64,000 nt of DNA from Blastocladiella emersonii ATCC 22665 (taxonomy: Eukaryota > Blastocladiomycota > Blastocladiomycetes > Blastocladiales > Blastocladiaceae), in assembly GCA_025594325.1 (NCBI GenBank), contig JANHCV010000007.1, positions 1,178,001 through 1,242,000 on the forward strand, given 5' to 3'. The notes below the pieces were generated by a model, which was not told the origin of the DNA, did no database searches, and saw only the letters and a program-made list of their open reading frames with translations. Below, piece after piece: positions 12,152 to 22,397 of this stretch; positions within the stretch are counted from its first letter, which is position 1, and each line of letters opens with the position of its first letter. A program made the position numbers and the translations under genes.

Positions 12152-12420
12152 CAATGGAGGAGCGCGATCCCCCAAACTCGCTGTGAGCGAGCACTGAACG
12201 CGATCTGTGGCCCGATGCGCGCCTGGATTAACGAGGCAGGTGGCTGCAGAGCTGTACACAGACCCTTGACGGGATACACAGGCTGAGAGTCGTGCAGAAT
12301 AGAGACAAAAGCGGATGTGGATGCAGGGTCGCGAATCGGTCTTCATTGGTGCCAATGATCGATGGCGGGAGATGTAGCGACAATGACGTTGATCGGAATG
12401 AAAGCAATCGGCAGTGTAAG
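12152..12420 (+). repeat. Duplicated intergenic segment, copy 1
   Basis: This shares GAGGAGCGCGATCCCCCAA and following words (ACGCGATC, ATTGATGCCAA-like, GATGAAAGCAA-like) with the stretch at about 15009-15270. Both copies sit upstream of a C/D-type array gene, so the whole unit of intergenic DNA plus gene was duplicated. Identity is interrupted by indels. Confidence 0.55.
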
Positions 12421-12977
12421 AAGCGCAGAAACAGAGATGTCAATGTGTTCGAGCCACGAGGCAGAGGTCAATGCACACACGGTCGTCAGCCGTCCTGCAA
12501 ACTAGTGAGACGAACGGCAACGGATAGTTTCTGGGCTACTCGCGGCAGATGCTGGCTGACGAAGGCGGCGTTCGAAGGATTTGCCAGGCCGCACGGGGCT
12601 AGAGAACCGCGGTGAATATGGAGGACATCTACTCGTCGCAACAACCAGTTACTGGTTGGCCGGTCGCGCACGATTTGTCCAACTGCAGCGTCTCGAAAGC
12701 GAGGTCGACAACACTTTTCCAAGTTACTGTACGCAGCGTCAGCAAAATGAAGAGCCACAGTCGTCTTCGATTCACTTGCAGTTGAGGCTTCTGGAGAGCA
12801 TAAAGTTCGAGCAAAGAAAACGAGCAGAGGAGGACGGAACGCTGACCGTGCATGGTTCCTGAGGGCGTTGCATGAAGTGGGATGTCTCGCTGGTGTTACA
12901 TGGCAGTCTAGTTGGGGAAGGCGCGGGAGGGAGAGATCAGCGCAGGGTTTCGGCGGCAGGCGCTCGAGCGCCGAACC

Positions 12978-12989
12978 GCGTTGCGCCAC
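12978..12989 (+). promoter_or_regulatory. GCGTTGCGCCAC box upstream of array gene C
   Basis: This is an identical 12-mer to those upstream of B and D, 110 bp before the ATG of C. A GCGCGGGAG-type box lies further upstream near 12921. Confidence 0.45.
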
Positions 12990-13087
12990 TTTCCGCGTGA
13001 GGTGTGTGAGGTGACGCTCGCTCGCTCGCTCTCCTTGCCCTGCCCACGAAGCACCCCCACGCCGATCGATTGAGATCGATTGAGACC

Positions 13088-14497
13088 ATGAAACCTAATG
13101 CAAAGAAGCCGCCGGTCCGACGCAGCTTGCGCCTCCGAGCGCGCGGGGCGGCCTCCGCTGAGCCGCCCGCGCCCGCTCGCGCTCCCTCGCCACTTTCACG
13201 CCTGCGCCCGCGGGTGGGCCGACTGGCCCCCAAACCAGCTCGCTCCAGACCGAGCAAACCGATAGTAGATGAATCGAGCAGAGATGATGGATCCAGCGAG
13301 GCTAGCAGCGATGAAGATGACTCGGATGATTCGGAACCAGGTGGCGATGATGGCGGTGACAAAGTCAATCGCAGGCATGTCAGGGCCGTCGCTAACTGAC
13401 CATGTCGTACATCTAACGCCGTGACCGTGGGATAGAACCGGGCGGAAGCGCCAGCGCACTCTTGATTTTCGCGAACTTCCAGCACGGTTGAAGGTGCAGG
13501 TTCGCGTGAGTGTGCTCGTGTACGGACCGTTCGCGAGTCTCGATGTCATACGCGAGCACTGCTTTGCCGACTACCTCGATCTATTTGATGCAAGCGAATC
13601 GCGCCTGTCGTTTGACGAGGTCCGTGCGTATTCGTCGCGATCACTGACCAGGAGAAACTGATGGACAACTCTCGAATCCAGTACCGTGAGCTCTTTGCTC
13701 AGACTGTGCGGAAGCTTCGCGGATCGCTACATACGATTACAGCCAAATGGGTTCTGCAGAACAGAAGCCTCACGTCGATCCACCCAACGTTGCCGGCTCT
13801 TGGTTCCACCACCGAGATCCGCAGTCTCGAGTACAACCGGCATTGGATGCTGCAGGCGTCGGCAGACGGCGGCAACTCACTCGGAATGCATCCGTTCCTC
13901 GCTGAGATCGTTCGACGGGCGCTGGCGTGGCGCGATGGTACCACTACATGCATCGCGAGGCTCGCGAAGCTCGCGAAGCCAGTCCCAGGAATCGTGCGCT
14001 AACTTGAACCTGTTTTGCGACTCCGCCAGTAAATACCGTTGCCGAGGTCGAAGCGTACCTCCTGCGCGTCAACAACCGTACGGCTCGCGCTGCGGCCGCG
14101 CAGGGCGTCGAGGCCAAGGTCGTCACCCTCCACCAGCTCGCGCCGGTGCTCGTGGCCACCATCGCAACTCTGGTACGGTTTTGCTCACTTCTGACGCTTG
14201 CCTTTGACCGCTAACTTTTTCGCCGTCCTCTAGGCTAACGTTGGCATCGCATCGCACCTCGGCCTCGACCGGTACTCGCTCCCGCCGCTCCAGCAGCTCT
14301 ACAACGAGTCCGTCGCGGCGCTCAACAGCCCGAACAGCATCCTCGGCAAGCAGTTTGTCGAGGACTCGTGTGCTCTCTTGGACACGCTGCTCGGCGAGCG
14401 GCTTCCTGTGGCCAAGCTGCTCGATTGTGCCAACGACGTGTCCCGCGACGCGCTGTCAGGGCTTCCTGCCGCTGTGTTTGCCAAACGCGAGGTGTAG
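13088..14497 (+). CDS. Array paralogue C: nuclear-type protein, first intron GC-AG
   Basis: Five exons, 13088-13374, 13436-13619, 13682-13937, 14030-14172 and 14234-14497, give 377 residues. The N-terminus is MKPNAKKPPVRRSLRLRARG, followed by Pro/Arg-rich and Ser/Asp/Glu-rich tails. The core has VRVSVLVYGPFAS, HCFADYLDLF, YNRHWML, MHPFLAEIVRRALAWRD, VTLHQLAPVLVATIATL and LDRYSLPPLQQLYNE. Intron 1 starts with GC (AG|GCATGT) at the place where paralogue D has GTATGC. Using GC keeps phase 2 and restores the family reading frame, whereas no GT site nearby does. Function is unknown. It is closest to D. Confidence 0.78.
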
Positions 14498-15008
14498 CAG
14501 AAACCGACAAACGAAACGAGTTCAAAGTTTTTGTTTATTATGAAGGACATGTGAACTAGATCGCGACAACAACCTTGTCGCGTCACGAGAGGGATGGAGA
14601 TATGAATCAGCTATTGCCAGTACTTTGCCCAAGTCGCCAGCCCCGTAGTTTAAGGACCGCGAGTCGGGTGAAGAAATGTGCACCAAAGCTCGCGCGGCGC
14701 GAAGCGCGAAGTTCATCTGCACGTTATGGATGTCTCATTCAATCTCTGCTTTCCCTCGTTTGAACGTTTGCGCAGGGTAGTAGTAGATTATTAAGCCACA
14801 ACAAATCATCGATTTCTGCACGCTGGCGTTGGCGCTGTTCAATCGAGCTCTGCACTCATTGCTGCGTTGCAACGCGTCGCATCAGCTCTGGAATCATCGA
14901 AAGGATTCGCAATCCAGCACCCGCATCTCTTCGCCCATCACACCGTTAACACGAACCCGGGGACGTGAGAACCATTTCGTCAAGTCCAAAAGCACTGCCG
15001 CAGCGACT

Positions 15009-15270
15009 TGGAGGAGCGCGATCCCCCAATCCTTGACGGAATCACGGAACGCGATCCGTGACCCGCTGCGCAGCGGGATTGACACGACGGACGGTCAACG
15101 GACGGTACGCGAGCCGTTGGCCGAATGCACAAGCTCGGTGTCGCGCGAGGACGGCGGAAGGGGCAGGTGTGGATGCTGGACCTCGAACCGGCCTCATTGA
15201 TGCCAAAGATGGATTGCGAGATTTGTAGTGGCGATGGTATTGATCAAGATGAAAGCAAGCGACAGTCTGA
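15009..15270 (+). repeat. Duplicated intergenic segment, copy 2
   Basis: This is the partner of the segment at 12152-12420. Both copies precede a C/D-type gene by a similar distance and show that the duplicated unit is nearly 3 kb long. Confidence 0.5.
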
Positions 15271-15837
15271 AAAGATCGACTCCGGCCGTGCATCGATCTG
15301 CGACACGCGTGCAAGGTTGATGAACGTTTCTCGGGCTACAGCAAAGTAGCTCAGCAGGCAGGAAAAGGTTGCCGTCCGTCATCTGAGCTCATGAGGGAGT
15401 GTTAGCGAGAGTTATTGGTCAGGATCATCGATGTATCGCACCGATATACTTTTGAGCACCAGTGGATTGAGATGATTAGTTGGACCACAGCCCGGTGCAA
15501 GATGATCAGGGGAACCGCGGCCCGGTGCAAGATGGCGTAAACTTTGGATCACCTTGTTGGTTCCATCCGCCAAGGTGGGCTCAGGCGCTCAGCGTCGTAA
15601 CCGCACGTTTGGTGCGTGAACTCACTAAAACCCACGTCAAAGGCCTCGGAGACGGCGTGCACGGCTTGAAGAGCCATGGCGTGGAGCGCTTACGCGCAGT
15701 CAAGACCGATGTAACACCCGAGCATTGAACAAGCCAGGCGAGCACACGACGCCGGACTGTAGGCCGCGCACGAGTCCCGAGGGCGTTGCATAAAGTGCGG
15801 CGTCTCGTTGATGATACATGGCAGTCTATCAGGGATG

Positions 15838-15907
15838 GCGCGGGAGAAGGAGCGATCCATGCCCGGGCAGCGCGTTCTCATCCATCGTGGAGCGCGCGTT
15901 GCGCCAC
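15838..15907 (+). promoter_or_regulatory. Two-box upstream module of array gene D
   Basis: GCGCGGGAGAAGGAGCGAT (15838-15856) and GCGTTGCGCCAC (15896-15907) lie 157 and 99 bp before the ATG of D, matching the spacing found before B. Confidence 0.5.
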
Positions 15908-15994
15908 CCACCCGTGCAGGTGAAACCGATGCCGCGTTGATCGCTGTGACTCTCCTCGTACCTCCCATGAAGCAGCTCCATACGGATTCAGACC

Positions 15995-17428
15995 ATGGGA
16001 CCTAATGCAAAGAAACCGCCGGTCCGATGCAGTTCGCGCGTCCGTGAGCGCGGGGCGGCCGCCGCTGAGTCGTCTACGCCCGCTCGTGCTGCCTCGCCAC
16101 GTCCGCGTCTGCGCCCGCGAGCGGGCCGGCTGGGACCCGCGCCCGCTTCCACTGGACCGACGGGTGATCATTCTGATGAATCTGAGCTCAGTGATGTCGA
16201 TGAGCTCAGCGGGTCCGTCAGTGGTGGTCGCGGCACTGAAGCAGCGAGCGACGGCGACGATCCGAGTGAGAGCGACACTGGAGATTACGGCGATGGCGAT
16301 CCCAAACGAGCCGGTGACCATCACGGGTATGCAGTCTACTACCTTCTGAGCGCGGCGTGAAGCTCACGTCGTTGCTGGCTGGGCGTTAGACCCAAACGGA
16401 AGTGCCTGCGACCTATAGTGCTCGGCAATCTGCCAACGGAGATGAAAATGCAGGCCCGCGTGAGTGTGCTGGTGTATGGGCCATTTGCAAGCCCGGACAT
16501 CATCCGCGACCATTGCTTTGCGGACTACCTCGACGCGTTTGGCGCAAGCGAATCGCCTTTGTCGCTTGACTTGGTGCGTGCATGCCAATCCTACAACTCT
16601 AGCAGAAACTGACTCACGGCTCGTTCCTGCAATCTAGTACCGGGCACTGTTCGATGAGACCGTCAAGCAGCTCCGTACCTCGATGCATACATTGACGACC
16701 AAGAAGATCCTCAAAAACGCGTCTCTGGCCTCAATTTATCCATCCTTGCCGACGCCCAGCTCGCCTTCCGTGCTTCGAACGCTCGACTACAACCGCCACT
16801 GGATGCTGAAGGCCTCAGCCGACGGCAGCGAGTCGCTCGGAATGCACCCGTTCCTCGGCGAGGTCGTCCGCCGAGCGCTGGCGTGGCGTGACGGTACGCT
16901 CGTTCGCGCGCTGGGATTGCTGGGACGACGATGCAGCTTACTCACACTGCTTGATCAGTGAACGCCGTGACCGAGGTCGAAGCGTACCTCAAGCGCCTCA
17001 ACGTCCACATGGCTCGGACCGCGGCCGCGCAGGGCGTCGAGGCCAAGGTTGTCACACTGCACCAGCTCGCGCCGGTGCTCGTGGGCACCATCGCGACCCT
17101 GGTACTGTTTCGCCCACTCCCGCGCCCGCGATTAAGCACTAATCTTCACGCTATTATCCAGGCCAACATCGGCATCGCATCGCACCTCGGCCTCGACCGG
17201 TACTCGCTCCCGCCGCTCCAGCAGCTGTACAACGAGGTTGTCGCGGCGCTCAACAGCCCGAACAGCATCCTCGGCAAGCAGTTTGTCGAGGACTCGTGTG
17301 CGCTCGTGGACACGCTGCTGGCCGGGAAGCGGCTTCCGGTGACGAAGCTGCTTGAGACTGCCCACGATGTGACCCGCGACGCGCTGTCAGGGCTCCCTGC
17401 CGCCGTGTTTGTTAAGCGCGAGGTGTAG
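15995..17428 (+). CDS. Array paralogue D: nuclear-type protein of unknown family
   Basis: Five exons, 15995-16326, 16390-16573, 16638-16893, 16959-17101 and 17162-17428, give 393 residues. Exons 2, 3 and 4 match C exactly in length (184, 256 and 143 nt). The N-terminus is MGPNAKKPPVRCSSRVRERG, then a Pro/Arg-rich and a Ser/Asp/Glu-rich tail. The core has ARVSVLVYGPFAS, HCFADYLDAFGASES, MHPFLGEVVRRALAWRD, EVEAYLKRL, VTLHQLAPVLVGTIATL and LDRYSLPPLQQLYNE. It ends the array. The core is far better conserved with C than the tails are. Nuclear location is inferred from composition only. Confidence 0.82.
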
Positions 17429-17665
17429 TCGTGCCGGATGAATGAGAATTGGGTTTTGACGTACACGGTAGCTGCGTAACCTGTTTGGATTTGGACTTGA
17501 GGTACACCCGATCGCGTTTTGGCTGCAACGGACTCGCGAATGATGGACGCGTCGATCATCCGCACGTGACGCTGATCCTCACCCAGCTTTTGAACGAGCA
17601 GGCTTCACCCTTGCACCAAGCGAGGCTTTTCCCCTCCACCAAGCGGTTAAGGTTTCAACGCGAAT

Positions 17666-19053
17666 CTACTCCAAAATCGCCTCGTAGTCATCCAGAATCA
17701 CCGCGATCGCGGAATTCCCGTCCGCGACAGCTCTCCACTCGTGCAACTTCCCGCGGATCGCCGCCGCAGCCTTATCGATCCACTTGGCGACCCACTGTCC
17801 CTCGTCAGCGACATCCGCCTCGCTGCCCGAGTAGTAGAGCCCCTGCCACCGCTGAAACTCCTTGCTCGCGCGCCCACGCCCGAGGACAGCGAGCGGCTGG
17901 AGGAGCAGCTTGAGCATCGCACGCAACCCGAAATCCGCGGGCAGGGACATGACGGCGGGCGACGCGAGGCCGAGCTCGTAGAAGGCGTCCCAGCACCACG
18001 CGTACGTCTCGTTGTCGGGCGAGAAGGCGCGTTCGAGGAGCGGCTGCACCGAGACCGTGTGGGTGTTGCGCGGGATCGCGAACCCGTACTCGGCGAGTAG
18101 CTTCCAGTTGTCGTGGTCGCCGTAGTGGATGAACACCTGCTCGCCGCGGCGCCACGCGCGCGTCGTGACGAGCGAGTAGTGCGGGCCGGACCCGTCGGCG
18201 AGCGTCACGTTCTCACGAACGGTCACGGACACGTCGGGCGCGTGGTTCAGCATGTCGAGGAGCGGCGCGAGCGCCTGCGTGTCGAGGTGCGCCGACGACG
18301 CGGATTTGGCCATGGCGGTCGGGAACGAGACGCAGCGCGTGTTCACGACGAACCACGCCCACTCGAACCGCGCGCGGTCGACGGGCGCGGAGCCGGCGAG
18401 GACGGATTCGAGGAGCAAAGTGTGCTGTGCGATGAGCTCCTTTTGATGCGCGACGAGCGCTACACGGGAATCTCGAATCAGTCCGCTGTCGTTCGCTCAG
18501 CCCACACGCGTGACCGTACCCTGCGTCTCCTGCGGAACCATGGGATGCTCATGCATCACCGGCGAAAAGTAGAGCGCGTCAAACGACTCGGGCAGCGATC
18601 TGACGTACGGCCGCCAGTGCTCGTGAATCGCGGCCGGGAACAGCGGGCTGTTGCTCGCGAGGAGGTAGACGAAGATGACGAGGACCGCGTGCTCAGACTG
18701 GCCCGCGAGTTGCGGCCGCAGTGCTGGCGGGACCATTTCGAGAACCAGCGACCGAGTGATCATGAGCTTGCGCGGAATGGTCATGATCGCCTCGCCCGCC
18801 TACGCTGATGTTGCTGGTCAACTCACTGCCGGCCGAGCGCAGAACCGATAAGGGGTACCTCAATGTCGCGCAGCGCCGCCATGCCGCGTCCGGTATCTAC
18901 TCAGCCGCTCGCGCGTGAGTTCGCCGCCCTCGCTTCAACGATCCGCCGTGGCGCGTTACCGTCAAACTCGGCGATGGCGAGGATCGGCTCCGGCGCGCCA
19001 TTGGCCGCAAGCCAGGCCTGCAGTGCGTGTTGCATCGAGTCGCGTCTATCCAT
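17666..19053 (-). CDS. SETD4-like SET-domain lysine methyltransferase
   Basis: Four exons on the minus strand, 18960-19053, 18859-18896, 18520-18799 and 17666-18459, give 401 residues. Exon 2 is only 38 nt. It supplies DTGRGMAALRDIE, which with the next exon (AGEAIMTIPRKLMITRS) forms the GRG and IPxxLMIT motifs typical of SETD4/Rubisco-LSMT-type SET domains. The cofactor-site motif LLDMLNHAPD lies near residue 210 and IHYGDHDNWKLL near 250. The remainder matches a helical substrate-binding C-terminal region. The protein is expected to methylate lysine using S-adenosylmethionine, with target unknown. An alternative start is the Met six codons downstream. Confidence 0.85.
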
Positions 19054-19298
19054 TCGTTTTCGTGTGCTCACTGTCGGGCGGGCGAGTCTCAAGGGCGGTC
19101 CTCAACGACGACGACGCGTCTCAGATCGCTCGGCGCGCCGCTCACCTTCCCGCGCGTGACCCGTCGCGAGGGCGGCGACGATGGAGAAGCAAACGCAGCA
19201 AGAAAACGAGAACGAGAGCAAGTGATGACGATGAAGATAAGCGTGATATTCCGTCCATAAGGGCGATAAACTGGTCGGGTGGTCGGTTGGTGGGTCGG

Positions 19299-22004
19299 CT
19301 ACGCGTCGTCGTCCATGGGGTCGTCGACCTCGTCGTGTGCTGGCGCCTCAGACTCGCTGCTGCACTCGCCAGCCGTCGTCGACGACGACTCAAAGCCGTC
19401 CGCGTCGTCGTGCACAGCCACGGCGGCTGCTGGTGGCGCCGCGGGGGCGTCCACGGCCATGGGCTCGTCGTGGTGCTGCTGCTCACTCTCAGCAGCAGTG
19501 GGTTCGGCACCGTCGCCGACCGCTGGGTCGGGCCCGCTCGCTACACCACCGCTCGCAGAGACCGACGCATCGAGCGACGCCGCGGGCGCGACGGCAGCGG
19601 TGCCCGCTTCGCCGTCCTCCGCCGCGGACTCGGCCTCGCCGTCGCCGTCGCAGATCTCGCCGTCCTCCTCGTCGTCATCGTCGCCACCGCTGCGCGCCGC
19701 AGCCATCTGGGCGAGGAGCTCGAGCCCACCGGCCGACGACGACGCCGACGAGTTGCCGGTCGCGGCGGACGCGGTCACGGGCGACTTCTTGGCCGCAGCG
19801 ATACTGCCCGCGGCGGGCATAGCGGTCGCGACGTGCAGCGGACCCGCACCCGCCGATGATGAACTCGACGCGGCCGCGGCCTTCTCGGCACCCGCCGCTG
19901 GCGCCGGCGTGGGCTTGTCCTTGTGGAACGCGGACGTCGCGGTCCACCCGACACTCGGCGCGCCGGGCTTGAGGTACGAGTCGAAGAGGTTATCGATGCG
20001 CGCGTTCGACGGCGACGTGGGCGGGTCGTCGTCGAGGATGACGTTGGGGACGCTGGACGCGGCCATATTCTTAGTGGCGTTCCGCTGCGCGCGGTTCGCG
20101 CGCTTGGCCTGCTGCTTGGCCTGCTTGGCCGTGAGCTTCGGCCCGCCGCCCGCGGCGTCCTTGCCGCCGCCGCCCTTGTCCTTACCCGGCGGCGACGTGC
20201 AGAACTGGACAATATGGCCGTGCCCGCCGCACCGGTGGCACACGCGCGCGTCGCGCGGGCACCCCGACGACAGGTGGCCCTCAGCGCCGCAGTTGACGCA
20301 CAGGGCGGGCGGCGCGGCGGAGGAGGAGGAGGCAGACGCGGACGAGGGGTCGTGCGGTGCGCCAGAGCCGGGGGGACCGGCGGCGTTGGGCGCGTCCTCC
20401 TTGCGCCGCTTCGCGGCAGGGCCCGCGGCGCCGGCGGCAGCCGGGTCGCCGTCGGCGTTCGGCCGCTTGGTCCCGGCGACGGCGCCCGCGGGCCCAGGGG
20501 GTGCGGCAGCGTTGGCGTTGGCGGGCCCAGCACCGCGGCGCTCGATGCGCATGAGGGCGGACTCGAGGACGCCGAGGCGCGAGCGGACCTCGTACATGTC
20601 CTTGCCGATGGAGGCCAGGGCGGGGTGCGGCTTGCCGACGTACGTGTCGACGGACCGGGCGATGGCGTCGACGGCGGTCGCGAGGGCCGTCACCTGGTTC
20701 TGCGTCGCGTTGACCGTCTGGACAATGTGCAGGAGCGCGGCGCCGAGGGCCTCGTTCGCGAGCGAGCCGGCGGACGCGGCGTCGGCGGCCGCAGGGGCAG
20801 CGGCGATCGGTTCGGGTGCGGGCGGCGGCGGCGGCGGGGGAGGCGGAGGCGGGGGAGGCGGCGGGGCGACAGCGGGAGGGGCAAAGCCCGGGATCGGGAA
20901 GGGGAGGGCGCCGCCGGACGCGGCGAGGGCCGTCATCATGGCGTGCATCTGCTCGAGGCCCGGCGGTGGCGGCGGCATGGCGTGCTGCTGCGGCTGCGGC
21001 TGTTGGAACAGCTGGAACATGGCGGTCAGCAGCTCGGGCGGGAACTGGTCGAGCTGCGGCTGCACCGCCTGCACCGCCTGCGGCTGCGGCTGAGGCGGCG
21101 GCGGTGGCGGTTGCTGCTGTTGCTGCTGCGGCTGCGGGTAGTGGTTGTGCTGCTGCTGCTGCTGCTGCGCGGGCGGCGCGTGCTAATCGAAGCGAAGCTT
21201 GCGGTGAGATCTCGGCCGGCCAAGTCCAGCAAAAGTTCGGCGTACCTGATGTCCGCGGTAATCGCTGGACCCACGACGGCCGTGATCACCGCCATGGTGG
21301 TGCTGGTGCTGGTGTGACGAAGGGCTCATGGACGGCCGCGGCGGCTCCTGCCACGCGTTCTGTTGCTGCGGCGGGGGCGCGGCGCCGTTGGACGCGGCAG
21401 ACAGGCGCGAGGCGGCCTGCTGCAGGAAGGCGAGCTGCTGGTCAGGCGGCAGGTGGGCAATGTCCATGAGCATGTCGGTGGCAGAGGTCTCAGCGGGCGC
21501 GGGCGCCGGCGCGGCGGCGGCGGGCGGCGCGTGGTCGACCGGCTGCTCCGAGCCGCGGTTCCAGTGACCGCCGCTGCCGCTGCCGCTGCCGCTGCCGCTG
21601 CCGCTGCCGCTGCCGCGGTGCGGCGGCTGGTGCTGCTGCTGATGGTGCTGCTGCTGGCCGTGGTGATGCTGACCATGGTGCTGGCCGTGCTGCTGCGGGT
21701 GGAAGTGACCCGAAGAAGCCGACGGCGGCGGCGGCGGGCCGTATCGGCCGTGGTCTCTCTCCGAAGCATGAGGATGATGCTGCGGCGGACCACGTTGGTG
21801 ATGCTGGTGATGCTGCTGCTGCTGCTGGTGCGCGGGCGGCGGCGCAGGCGATCCGCTAGCGGCCCCGCCATGCGCGGGCGCCGGCGGGGCCGGGTTCAGG
21901 TACTGCGCGTACAGCGACGCCATGGGCGCGGCCGGTGCCGCGGACGCCGGAGCGGGCGCGGGCGCGGGCGGCGGCGCGCTCTTGCGGAGGCGCGGGTCGG
22001 TCAT
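19299..22004 (-). CDS. CCHC zinc-knuckle protein with Gln/His, Gly-Ser and polyproline tracts
   Basis: Two exons, 21246-22004 and 19299-21182, give 880 residues from the start MTDPRLRKSAPPP. Exon 1 encodes Gln/His-rich runs and a Gly-Ser repeat made from a CCGCTG hexamer array. Exon 2 begins with polyglutamine and later has a run of 15 prolines. Two zinc knuckles follow in tandem, CVNCGAEGHLSSGC and CHRCGGHGHIVQFC, both CX2CX4HX4C. A bipartite basic patch (KRPNADGDPAAAGAAGPAAKR region) precedes them. Such knuckles bind single-stranded RNA or DNA. There are no polymerase, integrase or capsid motifs, so a retroelement Gag is unlikely, though a domesticated one is not excluded. A role in mRNA metabolism is an inference. 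Confidence 0.75.
21571..21615. repeat. CCGCTG hexamer microsatellite inside the zinc-knuckle gene
   Basis: Tandem CCGCTG units run across 21571-21615. On the minus strand they encode alternating Gly and Ser in exon 1 of the zinc-knuckle protein. Length variation here would change protein length without a frameshift, because the unit is 6 bp. Confidence 0.8.
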
Positions 22005-22397
22005 GGCGAAGCGCGGCGGCACGGCGCGGCACGATTCGCAAGGAGATCGATCAAGGCAAGACACGCAAGAGGGGGGCGGATGCTTCTTCTTCGTCCGACG
22101 TGGGATCCGCCGGTGACTGCTCGCACTGATCGAGGCGAGAGCGCTGCAGGGAGCGCCGTATTGCGGGCGGGCGCGAGGAGAGAGGGAGGGGGGGCGGGCG
22201 AGGGCGGCGAGGGAACCGCGGAGGCGTTGCCCCGGCATCACGTTCGCCCAGCTGACCTCCCGAAACGCGTCTCGCGGCTGTCTCGCGCCCCCGACGCGTC
22301 CCCGACGCGTCGCCGATCGCGAAACTCGTTGCAGTGAGAGTGGAACCAAAAATGTATTCAGATACTGTACAGGTGAGGAGGATGATTGCTCGAGGCG
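22005..22397. promoter_or_regulatory. Upstream region of the zinc-knuckle gene
   Basis: There is no coding sequence here. ACGCGTCTCGC at 22265-22275 is, read in the direction of the minus-strand gene, GCGAGACGCGT. It lies 261 bp before the start codon. Several further CGCGTC and TCTCGCG words surround it. Confidence 0.45.

Larger units (their letters stand above)
11757..13087. other. Intergenic region B-C, with sequence duplicated again upstream of D
   Basis: The 3' element TCATCTGCACGTTAT of B lies at 11864-11878. A segment around 12152-12420 (GAGGAGCGCGATCCCCCAA and following) is repeated in degenerate form around 15009-15270. A segment at about 12862-12930 is repeated at about 15780-15850. 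The upstream boxes of C are near 12921 and at 12978-12989. I see no gene. Open frames here are not shared between the two copies. Confidence 0.5.
14498..15994. other. Intergenic region C-D
   Basis: No gene is supported. It contains the 3' element of C (TCATCTGCACGTTAT, 14713-14727), the second copy of the duplicated intergenic segment (about 15009-15270), and the upstream boxes of D at 15838-15856 and 15896-15907. Short open frames here lack counterparts in the other copy. Confidence 0.5.

Noticed and set aside
21183-22349. Starting the zinc-knuckle gene at 22349
   Set aside because: The extra residues are basic and Cys/Ser-rich leader sequence, contain the promoter box at 22265-22275, and lack continuity with the protein's composition.
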